This document shows, piece by piece, positions 1-6,467 of a stretch of 14,106 bases of DNA. Under the pieces are notes generated by a model that worked only from the letters and a program-made list of their open reading frames with translations, was not told where the DNA came from and searched no databases. The translations under genes and the position numbers were made by a program. Every line of letters starts with the position of its first letter. Positions within the stretch are counted from its first letter, which is position 1. This DNA comes from Methanobacteriaceae archaeon (lineage in GTDB: Archaea > Methanobacteriota > Methanobacteria > Methanobacteriales > Methanobacteriaceae): positions 1-14,106 of the forward strand of contig CAAFWR010000024.1 of assembly GCA_900766745.1 (NCBI GenBank). Reading direction: 5' to 3'.

Positions 1-396
1 TAGCTCAAATTCAAAAATAAAGCTTATTAACAAAAGAAAATAGAAAAAATAAAAATATAAGCAAAAAAAAACAAAAAGCACAGAATTTTTTAAAGTGTCT
101 TGTTTTGTTATATGAACTATAGAAAAATACATATCGAAGAGAAATTATAACCTTTTTAAAGGAATAAAACACATCTCCAAAATAGCAGAACTAAATTCGA
201 GATTATACTGAGACATATAATAAAAAATTCAAATAGAGCATATTCCTGTTATGTCTATGAATGATTATCTATAAAATTACTAATATTGCTTAGATTATTT
301 ATACAAGGAATAAAAGTAATCATGACAATGCGTTATTTTATTCCCCATATAAATCGAATTTATATAACTGCAGATATTATACAATGATAAAAATGA
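1..396. other. AT-rich intergenic stretch without a gene
   Basis: No convincing reading frame, RNA gene or repeat array is visible here. Two small structures stand out. One is an inverted repeat at 347-365 with 8-bp arms ATATAAAT/ATTTATAT around CGA, lying 31 bp beyond the stop of the minus-strand gene at 397, where it could shape that transcript's 3' end. The other is a short direct repeat AAGGAATAAAA near 159 and 306, which is weak in such AT-rich DNA. The left end may hold the border of a neighbouring gene that cannot be seen. Confidence 0.6.
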
Positions 397-774
397 TTAA
401 TATGAATCAGGATGAGTAGCTTTATATTTGTAATATCCTCCACTCATGTGATTATCTCCACCATAATAATCAAAATGTCCAGGACCATAATATTTATAAA
501 CACCATCACTTTGCTGAACAGTAATAGGATTATCCTCAGTAGCATACCTATGTGAATCATCTCTAGATGGATCATAGTATGGATCTGAATTACCTGTATC
601 CTCTTCGGAGACATCTTCAGTAACATTTTTTATTTCTGAAACATTAGCGATATTTGTTGTATTGTTGGCTTCATTATCGTTATTATGTGATGAGATTAAA
701 TAGAAACAAGTTAAACCACAAACAACTGCAATTACCAATATAATAATTATTGTAATAATTACATTCTTTTTCAT
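397..774 (-). CDS. Small membrane-anchored protein with exposed C-terminal part, function unknown
   Basis: I do not recognise this 125-residue protein. Residues 1-4 are basic, residues 5-28 form one very hydrophobic helix (uncleaved signal anchor or signal peptide), and about 95 polar residues follow. Residues 30-65 are rich in Asn, Glu and Asp and look disordered. The C-terminal part is rich in Tyr, Gly, His and Asp (for example YKYYGPGHFDYYGG), which is unusual and could fit a surface-exposed or metal-binding segment, though nothing proves either. There is no Shine-Dalgarno site before the ATG; a TATA-like box sits about 28 nt upstream, so the mRNA is probably leaderless. It lies at the edge of a gene-poor region, downstream of the SseB-like gene on the same strand but with its own promoter. 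Small anchored proteins like this are common and poorly conserved in Methanobrevibacter. Confidence that it is a gene is good; its role is open. Confidence 0.7.
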   Translation of the reverse strand: MKKNVIITIIIILVIAVVCGLTCFYLISSHNNDNEANNTTNIANVSEIKNVTEDVSEEDTGNSDPYYDPSRDDSHRYATEDNPITVQQSDGVYKYYGPGHFDYYGGDNHMSGGYYKYKATHPDSY

Positions 775-798
775 GTTATAAATTTATAATATAATTAT

Positions 799-806
799 TA
801 TATAAA
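799..806 (-). promoter_or_regulatory. TATA-like box of the 397-774 gene (leaderless promoter)
   Basis: TTTATATA on the minus strand is centred about 28 nt before the ATG at 774. Archaeal TATA boxes sit about 25-30 nt before the transcription start, so the start would fall on or next to the ATG. No GGAGG or GGTGAT motif precedes the ATG, which agrees with a leaderless transcript. Confidence 0.5.
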
Positions 807-835
807 TATTTTTATATTGTATAAAATATGGGGCT

Positions 836-850
836 ACATTTTGAAAATGT
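836..850. repeat. 15-bp palindrome ACATTTTGAAAATGT
   Basis: A perfect inverted repeat (7-bp arms, one central base) lies between the SseB-like stop and the promoter of the 397-774 gene, about 30 bp upstream of the latter's TATA-like box. It could be a protein-binding site for that promoter or a small hairpin at the 3' end of the SseB-like mRNA. No T-run follows it on the minus strand, so an intrinsic terminator is less likely. Confidence 0.35.
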
Positions 851-865
851 TTCTTTTTACAGAAT

Positions 866-1318
866 CTAGATTTCATCAAATAAACCTAAAAAAGAACCCA
901 TAGTCATTTCAAAAAGCAAATCTGTAAATGGATTAATGACAATGAAAGAATAGTTATTTGCTTTTTTAAACAGGTTTGCCAAATCTTCCATAAATACTGC
1001 TGTAGCTGAGCATTTAAGATTCATGCTTTTCATTAAATCAATACTTGTAAACAAAGGAATTGCTCTTTCATTTTCTGCCAATTCAATATAATTTATATTA
1101 AATCCCATGGAATTATTATTTTCAGACTCTTTCCATTTATTTTGAATGAATGTGACTGGCAGGAATAATCGTGATTTTTTAAGTAATTCTAGAAGCTCCT
1201 CCATTTTTTCAGGATCCAAAAAACCTTTATCCATATCATTTAATAATTCTTCCAATCTGGAATTATCAATGCCACTTTGACTTTCCAATTCTTCCAGTTC
1301 ATCATCAAGTCTTTCCAT
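866..1318 (-). CDS. SseB-like N-terminal domain protein
   Basis: This 150-residue soluble protein has an acidic, helical N-terminal part (residues 1-45, many Glu/Leu, coiled-coil-like) followed by a region that fits the SseB N-terminal domain family: 'LLKKSRLFLPVTF', then 'ERAIPLFTSIDLMKSMN', then 'SFIVINPFTDLLFEM'. The order 'small residue stretch - LPV, PLFTS, VINP' is the family signature. SseB-domain proteins occur widely in bacteria and methanogens; the founding member is a Salmonella secretion protein, but most members have no known function and no secretion system is present here. The start is well set by GAGGAGAT seven bases before the ATG. The divergent gene at 1409 shares the upstream region. 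Family call is fairly sure; the cellular role is not. Confidence 0.75.
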   Translation of the reverse strand: MERLDDELEELESQSGIDNSRLEELLNDMDKGFLDPEKMEELLELLKKSRLFLPVTFIQNKWKESENNNSMGFNINYIELAENERAIPLFTSIDLMKSMNLKCSATAVFMEDLANLFKKANNYSFIVINPFTDLLFEMTMGSFLGLFDEI

Positions 1319-1354
1319 AATATCTCCTCTAATCTGAACATATCAACTAAATAA

Positions 1355-1362
1355 TTTATATA
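1355..1362. promoter_or_regulatory. Near-symmetric TATA-like box between divergent genes 866-1318 and 1409-1792
   Basis: AATTTATATAATTT reads almost the same on both strands. Its centre is 40 nt before the ATG at 1318 and 50 nt before the ATG at 1409. A start 25-28 nt downstream on either strand would leave leaders of roughly 15-25 nt. It is the best TATA candidate for both genes; shared use is inferred. Confidence 0.4.
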
Positions 1363-1408
1363 ATTTAGGATAATAAAATTATTTAATCAAAAAATACAAA
1401 GTAATAAT

Positions 1409-1792
1409 ATGAACAAAGAACAGCTAAAATACATAATAACGGTCTTATACATAGCTATTGTTTTAATATGCATTTTAGGAATTCTAACTGCTGACATATA
1501 CCTCTTTGTTGCTTCAACAATACTTGTTGTTCTGACAGTTCCGATCCTCTTAAAAAATCCTGATTTAATTACAGTTAGTAAAAAATTAAAAATAGGAAGC
1601 GAGATAGCTTATAAAAAAACATTTTATCTTTCAAACATGATTCTATTTTATGTTTCAATAGCTGTAATCACTTTAAGAAAGAATTATCCAGATTATACAG
1701 TAGCAGGTTATGCATTGCTCCTTGTAATAGCTATGAATATTGTAATATTTGCAATAATTCAAAAAAATATAGAAAAAGAGTATTTAAGATAA
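1409..1792 (+). CDS. Small four-helix membrane protein, function unknown
   Basis: A 127-residue integral membrane protein that I cannot assign to a named family with confidence. Hydrophobic segments lie at about residues 8-28, 30-47, 73-90 and 98-117, with a basic cytosolic-type loop (residues 50-70, 'KNPDLITVSKKLKIG') between helices 2 and 3 and a charged C-terminus. No catalytic motif is visible. The ATG is preceded by AAAGTAATAAT, a poor ribosome binding site, so initiation may be weak. It stands alone: divergent from the SseB-like gene and ending 2 bp from the stop of the oppositely directed phosphorylase gene. It resembles short predicted membrane proteins (DUF2178-like) common in methanogens, but that is a resemblance only. 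Confidence 0.7.
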   Translation: MNKEQLKYIITVLYIAIVLICILGILTADIYLFVASTILVVLTVPILLKNPDLITVSKKLKIGSEIAYKKTFYLSNMILFYVSIAVITLRKNYPDYTVAGYALLLVIAMNIVIFAIIQKNIEKEYLR

Positions 1793-1794
1793 TC

Positions 1795-2538
1795 TTATAC
1801 GCTGGCTCCATCAAGAGCATGACGGCAGCTGCAGTCAGAATTATCTAATTTTTTAATTGAATTATAAATCAAATCAATTAATTCTTCTTTTTTAACTTCC
1901 ATTATCTCAAAGACTTCATCGATTGTAAGTTTCTCTTCAGATATTCCTGCGGCAAAGTTAGAAACTATGCAGATTGAACTGTAGCAGATTTCACGTTCAC
2001 GTGCAAGAACAACTTCAGGAACGCCGGTCATTCCAACAACATCCCCGCCAAGAAGTTTAAACATCTTAATTTCAGCAGGTGTTTCAAATCTTGGCCCTTC
2101 AGTGCAAACGTAAGTTCCACCATTTATCGCATCACCTGTAGAAGCTATGACATCGTTTATTCTACTGCAATATGGTTCTGTAACGTCTATATGAACTACA
2201 TTATCATTATAGAATGTTTTATCTCTTGCATGTGTAAAATCAAGGAAATCATTTGGAAGTACAAATGATCCTGGAGGCATTTCAAGATTAAGTGAACCAA
2301 CAGAATTGGTAGCTATAATCTGGTTTACTCCAACACTTTTTAAGGCGTCAATATTGGCTTTGTAGTTTATTTTATGTGGTGGAATTGAATGACTTCCAGA
2401 GTGTCTTGGTATAAATGCTACTTTGTTACCTGCAAAATCTAGAAATGAGACCTCCACATCATTTACTTTCTTTTTTTCGATAGAATCTGCCTTTTCAGTG
2501 ATTTCGTAAACTCCACTTCCGCCGATTATTCCAATCAT
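1795..2538 (-). CDS. mtnP: S-methyl-5'-thioinosine (or thioadenosine) phosphorylase
   Basis: This 247-residue cytosolic enzyme of the MTA/purine nucleoside phosphorylase family cleaves a 5'-modified purine nucleoside with phosphate. Visible motifs are GIIGGSG (residues 3-9, phosphate loop), 'IPRHSGSHSIPPH' (43-55), 'NSVGSL' (78-83), 'CTEGPRFETPAEI' (145-157) and 'MTGVPEVVLARE' (170-181). MTA phosphorylases carry Asp at the base-recognising position in 'ATDYDCW'; here the matching stretch is SNFAAG with Asn194, which favours 6-oxopurines, so methylthioinosine is the likelier substrate, as reported for the Methanocaldococcus enzyme. A C-terminal Cys-Ser-Cys (236-238) resembles the CXC motif of Sulfolobus MTAP II. 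A longer TTG start at 2562 overlaps rtcB, but AAGGATGAT directly before the ATG at 2538 decides the start. That site overlaps the rtcB stop, which is 4 bp away, so translation is probably coupled. Confidence 0.88.
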   Translation of the reverse strand: MIGIIGGSGVYEITEKADSIEKKKVNDVEVSFLDFAGNKVAFIPRHSGSHSIPPHKINYKANIDALKSVGVNQIIATNSVGSLNLEMPPGSFVLPNDFLDFTHARDKTFYNDNVVHIDVTEPYCSRINDVIASTGDAINGGTYVCTEGPRFETPAEIKMFKLLGGDVVGMTGVPEVVLAREREICYSSICIVSNFAAGISEEKLTIDEVFEIMEVKKEELIDLIYNSIKKLDNSDCSCRHALDGASV

Positions 2539-2542
2539 ATTA

Positions 2543-3991
2543 TCATCCTTTTGTAACTGCAAGTGGTGATACTTTTGCTACCAGTTTAGCAATTCCTGCT
2601 GCGTCAGATATTTTCACAACAGTATCCACATCTTTATATGCTCCTGGAGCTTCTTCTGCAATTACATTTTTGGTAGTGGCTTTAATTTTGATTCCTTTTT
2701 CATTTAATGATTCTTCGATTTCTTCAGAAGTGAAATCCTTTTTAGCTTTTGTTCTTGAGAGAACACGACCTGCTCCATGTGCAGTTGAACCGAATGTTTC
2801 TTCCATAGCTATTTCAGTTCCTTTTAAAACATATGATGCAGTTCCCATTGTTCCAGGAATCAATACAGGTTGACCTATTTCCCTATATTTTAATGGTATC
2901 TCTTCACGGCCAGGACCGAATGCACGAGTTGCACCTTTTCTGTGAACTATAAGGTCACTTTTAACTCCTTTATAGCTATGAGTTTCTTTTTTAGCAATGT
3001 TGTGAGCTACGTCATATACAATACCCATATCCATATCTTTTGCTGATTTTCCAAGAACTTCTTCAAATGATTCCCTTATCCAGTGAGTCATCATTTGACG
3101 ATTAGCCCAAGCATAATTAGCTGCTGCAAACATTGCTTTTAAGTAATTTTGAGCTTCCTTACTGTCAATTGGTGCACATGCTAATTGTCTGTCTGGTATG
3201 TCTAATTTTGCTTCCTTATATGCCTTATCCATCACCCTCAAGTAGTCAGAGCATACCTGATGTCCGCAGCCTCTAGAACCACTGTGGATCATTACTGTAA
3301 TCATTCCTTTTTTAAGACCAAATGCTTCTGCAGCTTCCTCGTCATAGATTTCATCTACTACCTGAATTTCTAAAAAGTGATTACCAGAACCTAAAGAACC
3401 TAATTGAGGAATTCCTCTTTTTTTAGCCTTATTGGATACAACACTACTGTCTGCCTCTTTAATACGGCCATTTTCCTCAAGATATTCTAAGTCCTCTTCC
3501 CATCCATAACCGTTTTTAACAGCCCATTCAGCACCATAATCAAGAACTTCGTCAATTTCTCCTTCTTTGAGTCTGATTTTTCCCTTACTTCCAACACCAG
3601 ATGGTATATTTTTAAACAAGACTTCTACAAGCTCATCAAGTTTCCCTTCAACATCATCTAATGTCAGATTGGTTCTGATTAATCTTACACCACAATTAAT
3701 ATCAAAACCAACTCCTCCTGGAGATACAACACCATTTCTTTCACTAAAAGCAGCTACTCCACCAATCGGAAAACCATATCCAAAATGAATATCAGGTAAA
3801 CCAATCGCAAATCTTTGAATACCTGGAAGTTGTGTTATGTTTGCGATTTGTTGAAGAGCGCCGTCTTCCAAGTTTTCAAAGCTCTCATCATCAAGATATA
3901 ATTTTCCACTAGCTCTCATTTTCTTATTATAGCTACCTGGAATCTTATAAGTATATTCTCCAACTTTAGTTACTGCATCTCTAAGCTTCAT
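2543..3991 (-). CDS. rtcB: RNA-splicing ligase RtcB
   Basis: RtcB joins RNA ends with 2',3'-cyclic phosphate or 3'-phosphate to 5'-OH, using GTP and Mn2+; in archaea it is the tRNA ligase that seals exons after intron removal. The protein is 482 residues, the normal intein-free length. All key residues of the Pyrococcus enzyme can be located: Asp97 and Cys100 (FDINCGVRL), His205 ([10 protein letters not shown]), His236 ([12 protein letters not shown]), His330 ([11 protein letters not shown]), the guanylylated His405 ([12 protein letters not shown]) and Lys481 next to the C-terminus. The ATG is preceded by GGTGAT at a good distance. It is third in a minus-strand cluster after archease (its activator) and a small membrane protein, and its stop lies 4 bp from the phosphorylase start. 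Function is certain by homology. Confidence 0.97.
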   Translation of the reverse strand: MKLRDAVTKVGEYTYKIPGSYNKKMRASGKLYLDDESFENLEDGALQQIANITQLPGIQRFAIGLPDIHFGYGFPIGGVAAFSERNGVVSPGGVGFDINCGVRLIRTNLTLDDVEGKLDELVEVLFKNIPSGVGSKGKIRLKEGEIDEVLDYGAEWAVKNGYGWEEDLEYLEENGRIKEADSSVVSNKAKKRGIPQLGSLGSGNHFLEIQVVDEIYDEEAAEAFGLKKGMITVMIHSGSRGCGHQVCSDYLRVMDKAYKEAKLDIPDRQLACAPIDSKEAQNYLKAMFAAANYAWANRQMMTHWIRESFEEVLGKSAKDMDMGIVYDVAHNIAKKETHSYKGVKSDLIVHRKGATRAFGPGREEIPLKYREIGQPVLIPGTMGTASYVLKGTEIAMEETFGSTAHGAGRVLSRTKAKKDFTSEEIEESLNEKGIKIKATTKNVIAEEAPGAYKDVDTVVKISDAAGIAKLVAKVSPLAVTKG

Positions 3992-4021
3992 TATTATATC
4001 ACCGTTTAATTTAATAAGTAG

Positions 4022-4342
4022 TTAGTTTCTAAACAAGTCAAGAATTCCTGCAATTAAAATTAAGACTGCACCTAAAAGACCAAAGATAGATGATCCGAAT
4101 AAGACTAGAATAGATGATATTATCAATAATACCCCTGCTACTTTTGGGTCTTTAAATGAATATAAACCTGCTAGAATTCCTAACACTGATCCAATGATGG
4201 AAATTGTTCCTAGACTTATTGTCAAAGCTTGTGTAAAGCTTCCAATAAAGACAACAAATGAACTTGCAGCAAATGCAATTATTCCACCAATGACTGCAAT
4301 TAATGCTTCAAAACCACGATACGTTGATTTTACATATCTCAT
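4022..4342 (-). CDS. Small four-helix membrane protein between archease and rtcB
   Basis: A 106-residue, very hydrophobic protein with predicted membrane segments at about residues 11-35, 40-62, 68-84 and 85-104, a basic N-terminus (MRYVKSTYRG) and a short charged C-terminus (DLFRN). The Gly/Ala/Ser/Ile/Leu-rich pattern and the 'YSFKDPKVAGVLLI' loop-helix resemble the small DUF4064-type membrane proteins, but no functional residue can be named. Its start is set by GGAGATG six bases or so before the ATG. It sits 52 bp after archease and 30 bp before rtcB, same strand, so it is probably co-transcribed; whether it has anything to do with RNA ligation is unknown, and such proteins often sit in unrelated operons. 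Confidence 0.75.
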   Translation of the reverse strand: MRYVKSTYRGFEALIAVIGGIIAFAASSFVVFIGSFTQALTISLGTISIIGSVLGILAGLYSFKDPKVAGVLLIISSILVLFGSSIFGLLGAVLILIAGILDLFRN

Positions 4343-4394
4343 AATTTCATCTCCATTTATAAGTTAATTAAAAATTTTTATTAAATAAAGTTTT

Positions 4395-4832
4395 CTATAA
4401 ATCAAGAATAGCTCTTGTTTTATAGATTCCATCTTCAGAACTAACATTCATTTGATGGAATGTTATGGCTTTTACCTCGCATCCTCTTTCATGTACATCC
4501 CAGTTAATTTCTTCTCCTTTTATTTTTGCTTTAAGTTTGTATTGCTGATCTTCATTGGTAATTTTAACCTTAAAATCTGAAAACAGCACGAATTCCACTT
4601 CATGTAAAAATAATAATTCTTCAAGAAAGTCATAGAGCAGAGATATTTCGTCTTCTGATTCAATAGAAAATTCAAAAGATTTTGTTTGTCCTATTGTGTC
4701 AGTATTTGAAATTACATTGAACATAGCTAATGCAGAATTTTCAAAACTTTCTTCTAACGTTTTTCCATAAGCTATAAATCCTACATCTGCAGTTACGTCA
4801 AAAAATTCAAATGATTTTTCAATATTTGCCAT
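4395..4832 (-). CDS. Archease, activator of RtcB
   Basis: Archease helps RtcB become guanylylated and turn over several times in tRNA splicing. The protein is 145 residues from the ATG at 4832, the usual family length. The signature start 'FEFFDVTADVGFIAYG' (8-23), 'LEELLFLHEVEFVLF' (70-84), 'GEEINWDVHERGCEVKAITF' (106-125) and a C-terminal Asp (D144) are present, with the acidic metal ligands D12, D16 and D144 in place. Position 13 is Val, where many members have His ('DHTAD'). A TTG at 4859 would add nine residues, but GGTGAAA five bases before the ATG at 4832 and the family's normal N-terminus support the shorter form. It is the first gene of the rtcB cluster, and it lies next to cdc6 beyond a small divergent gene, an arrangement I recall from Methanothermobacter (MTH1598/MTH1599). 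Confidence 0.92.
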   Translation of the reverse strand: MANIEKSFEFFDVTADVGFIAYGKTLEESFENSALAMFNVISNTDTIGQTKSFEFSIESEDEISLLYDFLEELLFLHEVEFVLFSDFKVKITNEDQQYKLKAKIKGEEINWDVHERGCEVKAITFHQMNVSSEDGIYKTRAILDL

Positions 4833-4877
4833 TATTTTCACCAAAATATTACTTTTCAAATGGGGTCTTTCTCTTTC

Positions 4878-4887
4878 TTTATATGAT
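4878..4887. promoter_or_regulatory. TATA-like box between archease and the divergent 4924-5103 gene
   Basis: TTTATATGAT (ATCATATAAA on the minus strand) lies about 49 nt before the archease ATG and about 42 nt before the ATG at 4924. Either direction gives a leader of about 15-25 nt that contains the observed ribosome binding site. It is the only TATA-like candidate between the two genes, so both may use it. Confidence 0.4.
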
Positions 4888-4923
4888 ATTATTTAACAAT
4901 TAGTAATTAGTGATGTGATTAAA

Positions 4924-5103
4924 ATGATAAACTATTATGATACAACACCAAAAGCAGATTTAAGGAAAAAAAATTCCCTAAATGATACTGTAAAATTCAA
5001 TTCAATTAATATTCAAGCTTGCATGGTAATATTTGCAGTGACAGTAATATTACTTTTAAGTGTAATGTCTGTAGTTATGGCTCCAAATCCTTATTTTATT
5101 TAA
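4924..5103 (+). CDS. Single-helix membrane peptide, function unknown
   Basis: I do not recognise this 59-residue protein. Residues 1-30 are polar and charged (MINYYDTTPKADLRKKNS), and residues 33-53 form one hydrophobic helix with a short non-charged tail (APNPYFI), giving a likely N-in, single-pass topology. A GTG three codons earlier (4915) is possible, but GTGATGTGATT just before the ATG at 4924 looks like its ribosome binding site. It diverges from archease and converges on cdc6 without a partner gene. A properly placed site and TATA-like box make it more likely real than chance, but small size keeps some doubt. Confidence 0.6.
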   Translation: MINYYDTTPKADLRKKNSLNDTVKFNSINIQACMVIFAVTVILLLSVMSVVMAPNPYFI

Positions 5104-5174
5104 AGATTCTACCAAACCTGTTGAGTCAAACATTAACTGTAAATAACCATGCAGGTTAATGATATACAGACAAG

Positions 5175-5247
5175 AATTATAGGAAAAAGATTCCCAATAC
5201 GCATACAATAGTAATATCCCAGTTAAAATATCCTTTTTCCTATAATT
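5175..5247. repeat. 15-bp inverted repeat with 43-nt spacer, between convergent genes
   Basis: AATTATAGGAAAAAG (5175-5189) is repeated in perfect inversion at 5233-5247, ending 2 bp before the cdc6 stop codon. The spacer (5190-5232) is not coding. Placed at the 3' ends of two convergent genes, it most simply forms a transcript-end hairpin, mainly for cdc6; no clear T-run follows. A replication-related site is conceivable next to cdc6, but it does not look like a known origin recognition box. Confidence 0.55.
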
Positions 5248-5248
5248 T

Positions 5249-6367
5249 CTATAAATCAATACACTTAAGTTCATCAGGACTGAATCTAAGGATAATTTCT
5301 CGTGAATTACCTCTAACGCCTTTACCTGTGAATTTAGTGTCAATCAATCGTAAAAACTCTAATTTTTCTAAAGTTCTGTTAAAAGTAGCATAGCTAACGT
5401 TTTCTTGTTCTTTAAATAGCTCTGCTAATGAACCTGCAGTTAAAACTTCTTCACTTTCAATTATGAATTTAAGCAATGATTTTTCAGTATCTGAAAGCAT
5501 TTTTACAGTTTCAATTAAGTTAACTGGAACTAAAGATTCAATAGCTTGATCCAGATGTTCTTGAGTAATTTGCTTTGAAGCATTAGCCTCAGCAATATTA
5601 CCTGCTGATTTTAAAAGATTGATTCCTATTCTTAAATCTCCGCTTTCAAAAGTATATTGTGCAATCTGAGCTAGAATATCATCAGGCATTACATTTGCAA
5701 AAAATCCCGCTTTAACACGATCCCTTAAAATTGATTCAATTTCGTCATAGGAATAGGGTTTAAATGTAATGTCTTGGGGGATAAAAACAGAGTTTACATT
5801 TTTATCAAGAACAAACCTTAATTCTAGATCAGAGATAATGGCGAATATTCCTACTTTAACACCAGGATATTCTTCATATGCCCTTAACAAATCATAAAAT
5901 ACTTTATTAGCATTTTTACTTTGGAACAAATAATTAACATCATCTAAAGCTACTATAAGTGCTTTTTCTTCTTTTTGAAGATATTGCATAACCTGACCAT
6001 AAATTCTAGAAAATGGAACTCCAGTTTCTGGAGGAACATATCCAAAAATCTTTTTGTATATCTGAGAAAAGATTCCAAAACGGGTTGTATGCAATTGACA
6101 GTTGATATATACGCAAACAACCTTTTCAGTGGTTTTTTCAACTAATTCAAACACTTTCCTCATAGCAGTTGTTTTTCCAGTTGCACAAGACCCTAAAATC
6201 AATGAATTTGACGGTTTACCTCCACTGATAGCTGGCCTGATTGCCATGGCCATAGCTTCCATTTGTGTATCCCGATAATTGTAGTTAGGAGGCATGTAAT
6301 CTGGGTCAAAAGCATTTATGTTAGAAAATAAGCTTTCATCATGCATTAAAATATCTTCGATTCCCAT
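5249..6367 (-). CDS. cdc6: Orc1/Cdc6-type replication initiation protein
   Basis: An AAA+ ATPase of 372 residues that in archaea binds origin DNA and/or helps load or remodel the MCM helicase. The AAA+ part covers about residues 35-280: P-loop GSCATGKTT (59-67), Walker B 'ALIVALDDVNYLF' (136-148) and a sensor 2 helix with Arg246 ('SGDLRIGINLLKSAG'). A winged-helix DNA-binding domain follows at about 290-370 ('SYATFNRTLEKLEFLRLI'). The P-loop has Ala where Gly is usual (G-T-G-K) and Walker B has Asp-Asp instead of Asp-Glu, features expected of a divergent paralogue. With archease nearby it matches the Cdc6-2 (MTH1599) type rather than the origin-linked Cdc6-1. No Shine-Dalgarno site precedes the ATG; a TATA-like box about 28 nt upstream suggests a leaderless mRNA. 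Confidence 0.93.
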   Translation of the reverse strand: MGIEDILMHDESLFSNINAFDPDYMPPNYNYRDTQMEAMAMAIRPAISGGKPSNSLILGSCATGKTTAMRKVFELVEKTTEKVVCVYINCQLHTTRFGIFSQIYKKIFGYVPPETGVPFSRIYGQVMQYLQKEEKALIVALDDVNYLFQSKNANKVFYDLLRAYEEYPGVKVGIFAIISDLELRFVLDKNVNSVFIPQDITFKPYSYDEIESILRDRVKAGFFANVMPDDILAQIAQYTFESGDLRIGINLLKSAGNIAEANASKQITQEHLDQAIESLVPVNLIETVKMLSDTEKSLLKFIIESEEVLTAGSLAELFKEQENVSYATFNRTLEKLEFLRLIDTKFTGKGVRGNSREIILRFSPDELKCIDL

Positions 6368-6390
6368 GATTGAATATTATATTTAAACTA

Positions 6391-6399
6391 CTATAAAAA
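6391..6399 (-). promoter_or_regulatory. TATA-like box of cdc6 (leaderless promoter)
   Basis: TTTTTATAG on the minus strand is centred about 28 nt before the cdc6 ATG. No ribosome binding site lies between, so transcription probably starts at or beside the ATG. Just upstream, TGTCT (6409-6413) and AGACA (6426-6430) make a short interrupted inverted repeat that might bind a regulator. Confidence 0.45.
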
Positions 6400-6451
6400 C
6401 AATGTTATTGTCTAAAAGGTCAGAAAGACAAAAATAGCTAAATATTGTTTG

Positions 6452-6463
6452 AAAAATAAAAAA
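6452..6463 (-). terminator. T-rich terminator after mptE
   Basis: On the minus strand, TTTTTTATTTTT begins 5 nt after the mptE stop codon. Runs of T without a stable hairpin are the normal archaeal intrinsic termination signal, and this would end the YczE-like/mptE transcript before the cdc6 promoter. Confidence 0.5.
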
Positions 6464-6467
6464 TGAA

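Noticed and set aside
2539..2562. Extended N-terminus of the phosphorylase from TTG at 2562
   Set aside because: The added eight residues overlap rtcB and precede the family's normal start; the ATG at 2538 has a strong ribosome binding site directly upstream.
5056..5343. Minus-strand frame overlapping the end of cdc6 and the 4924-5103 gene
   Set aside because: It crosses the 3' ends of two better-supported genes and the inverted repeat, and has no family resemblance.
6368..6467. Replication origin next to cdc6
   Set aside because: No repeated origin-recognition-box-like sequence (such as the TTACACTTGAAA type of Methanothermobacter) is visible, and the gene resembles Cdc6-2, which is not the origin-linked paralogue.
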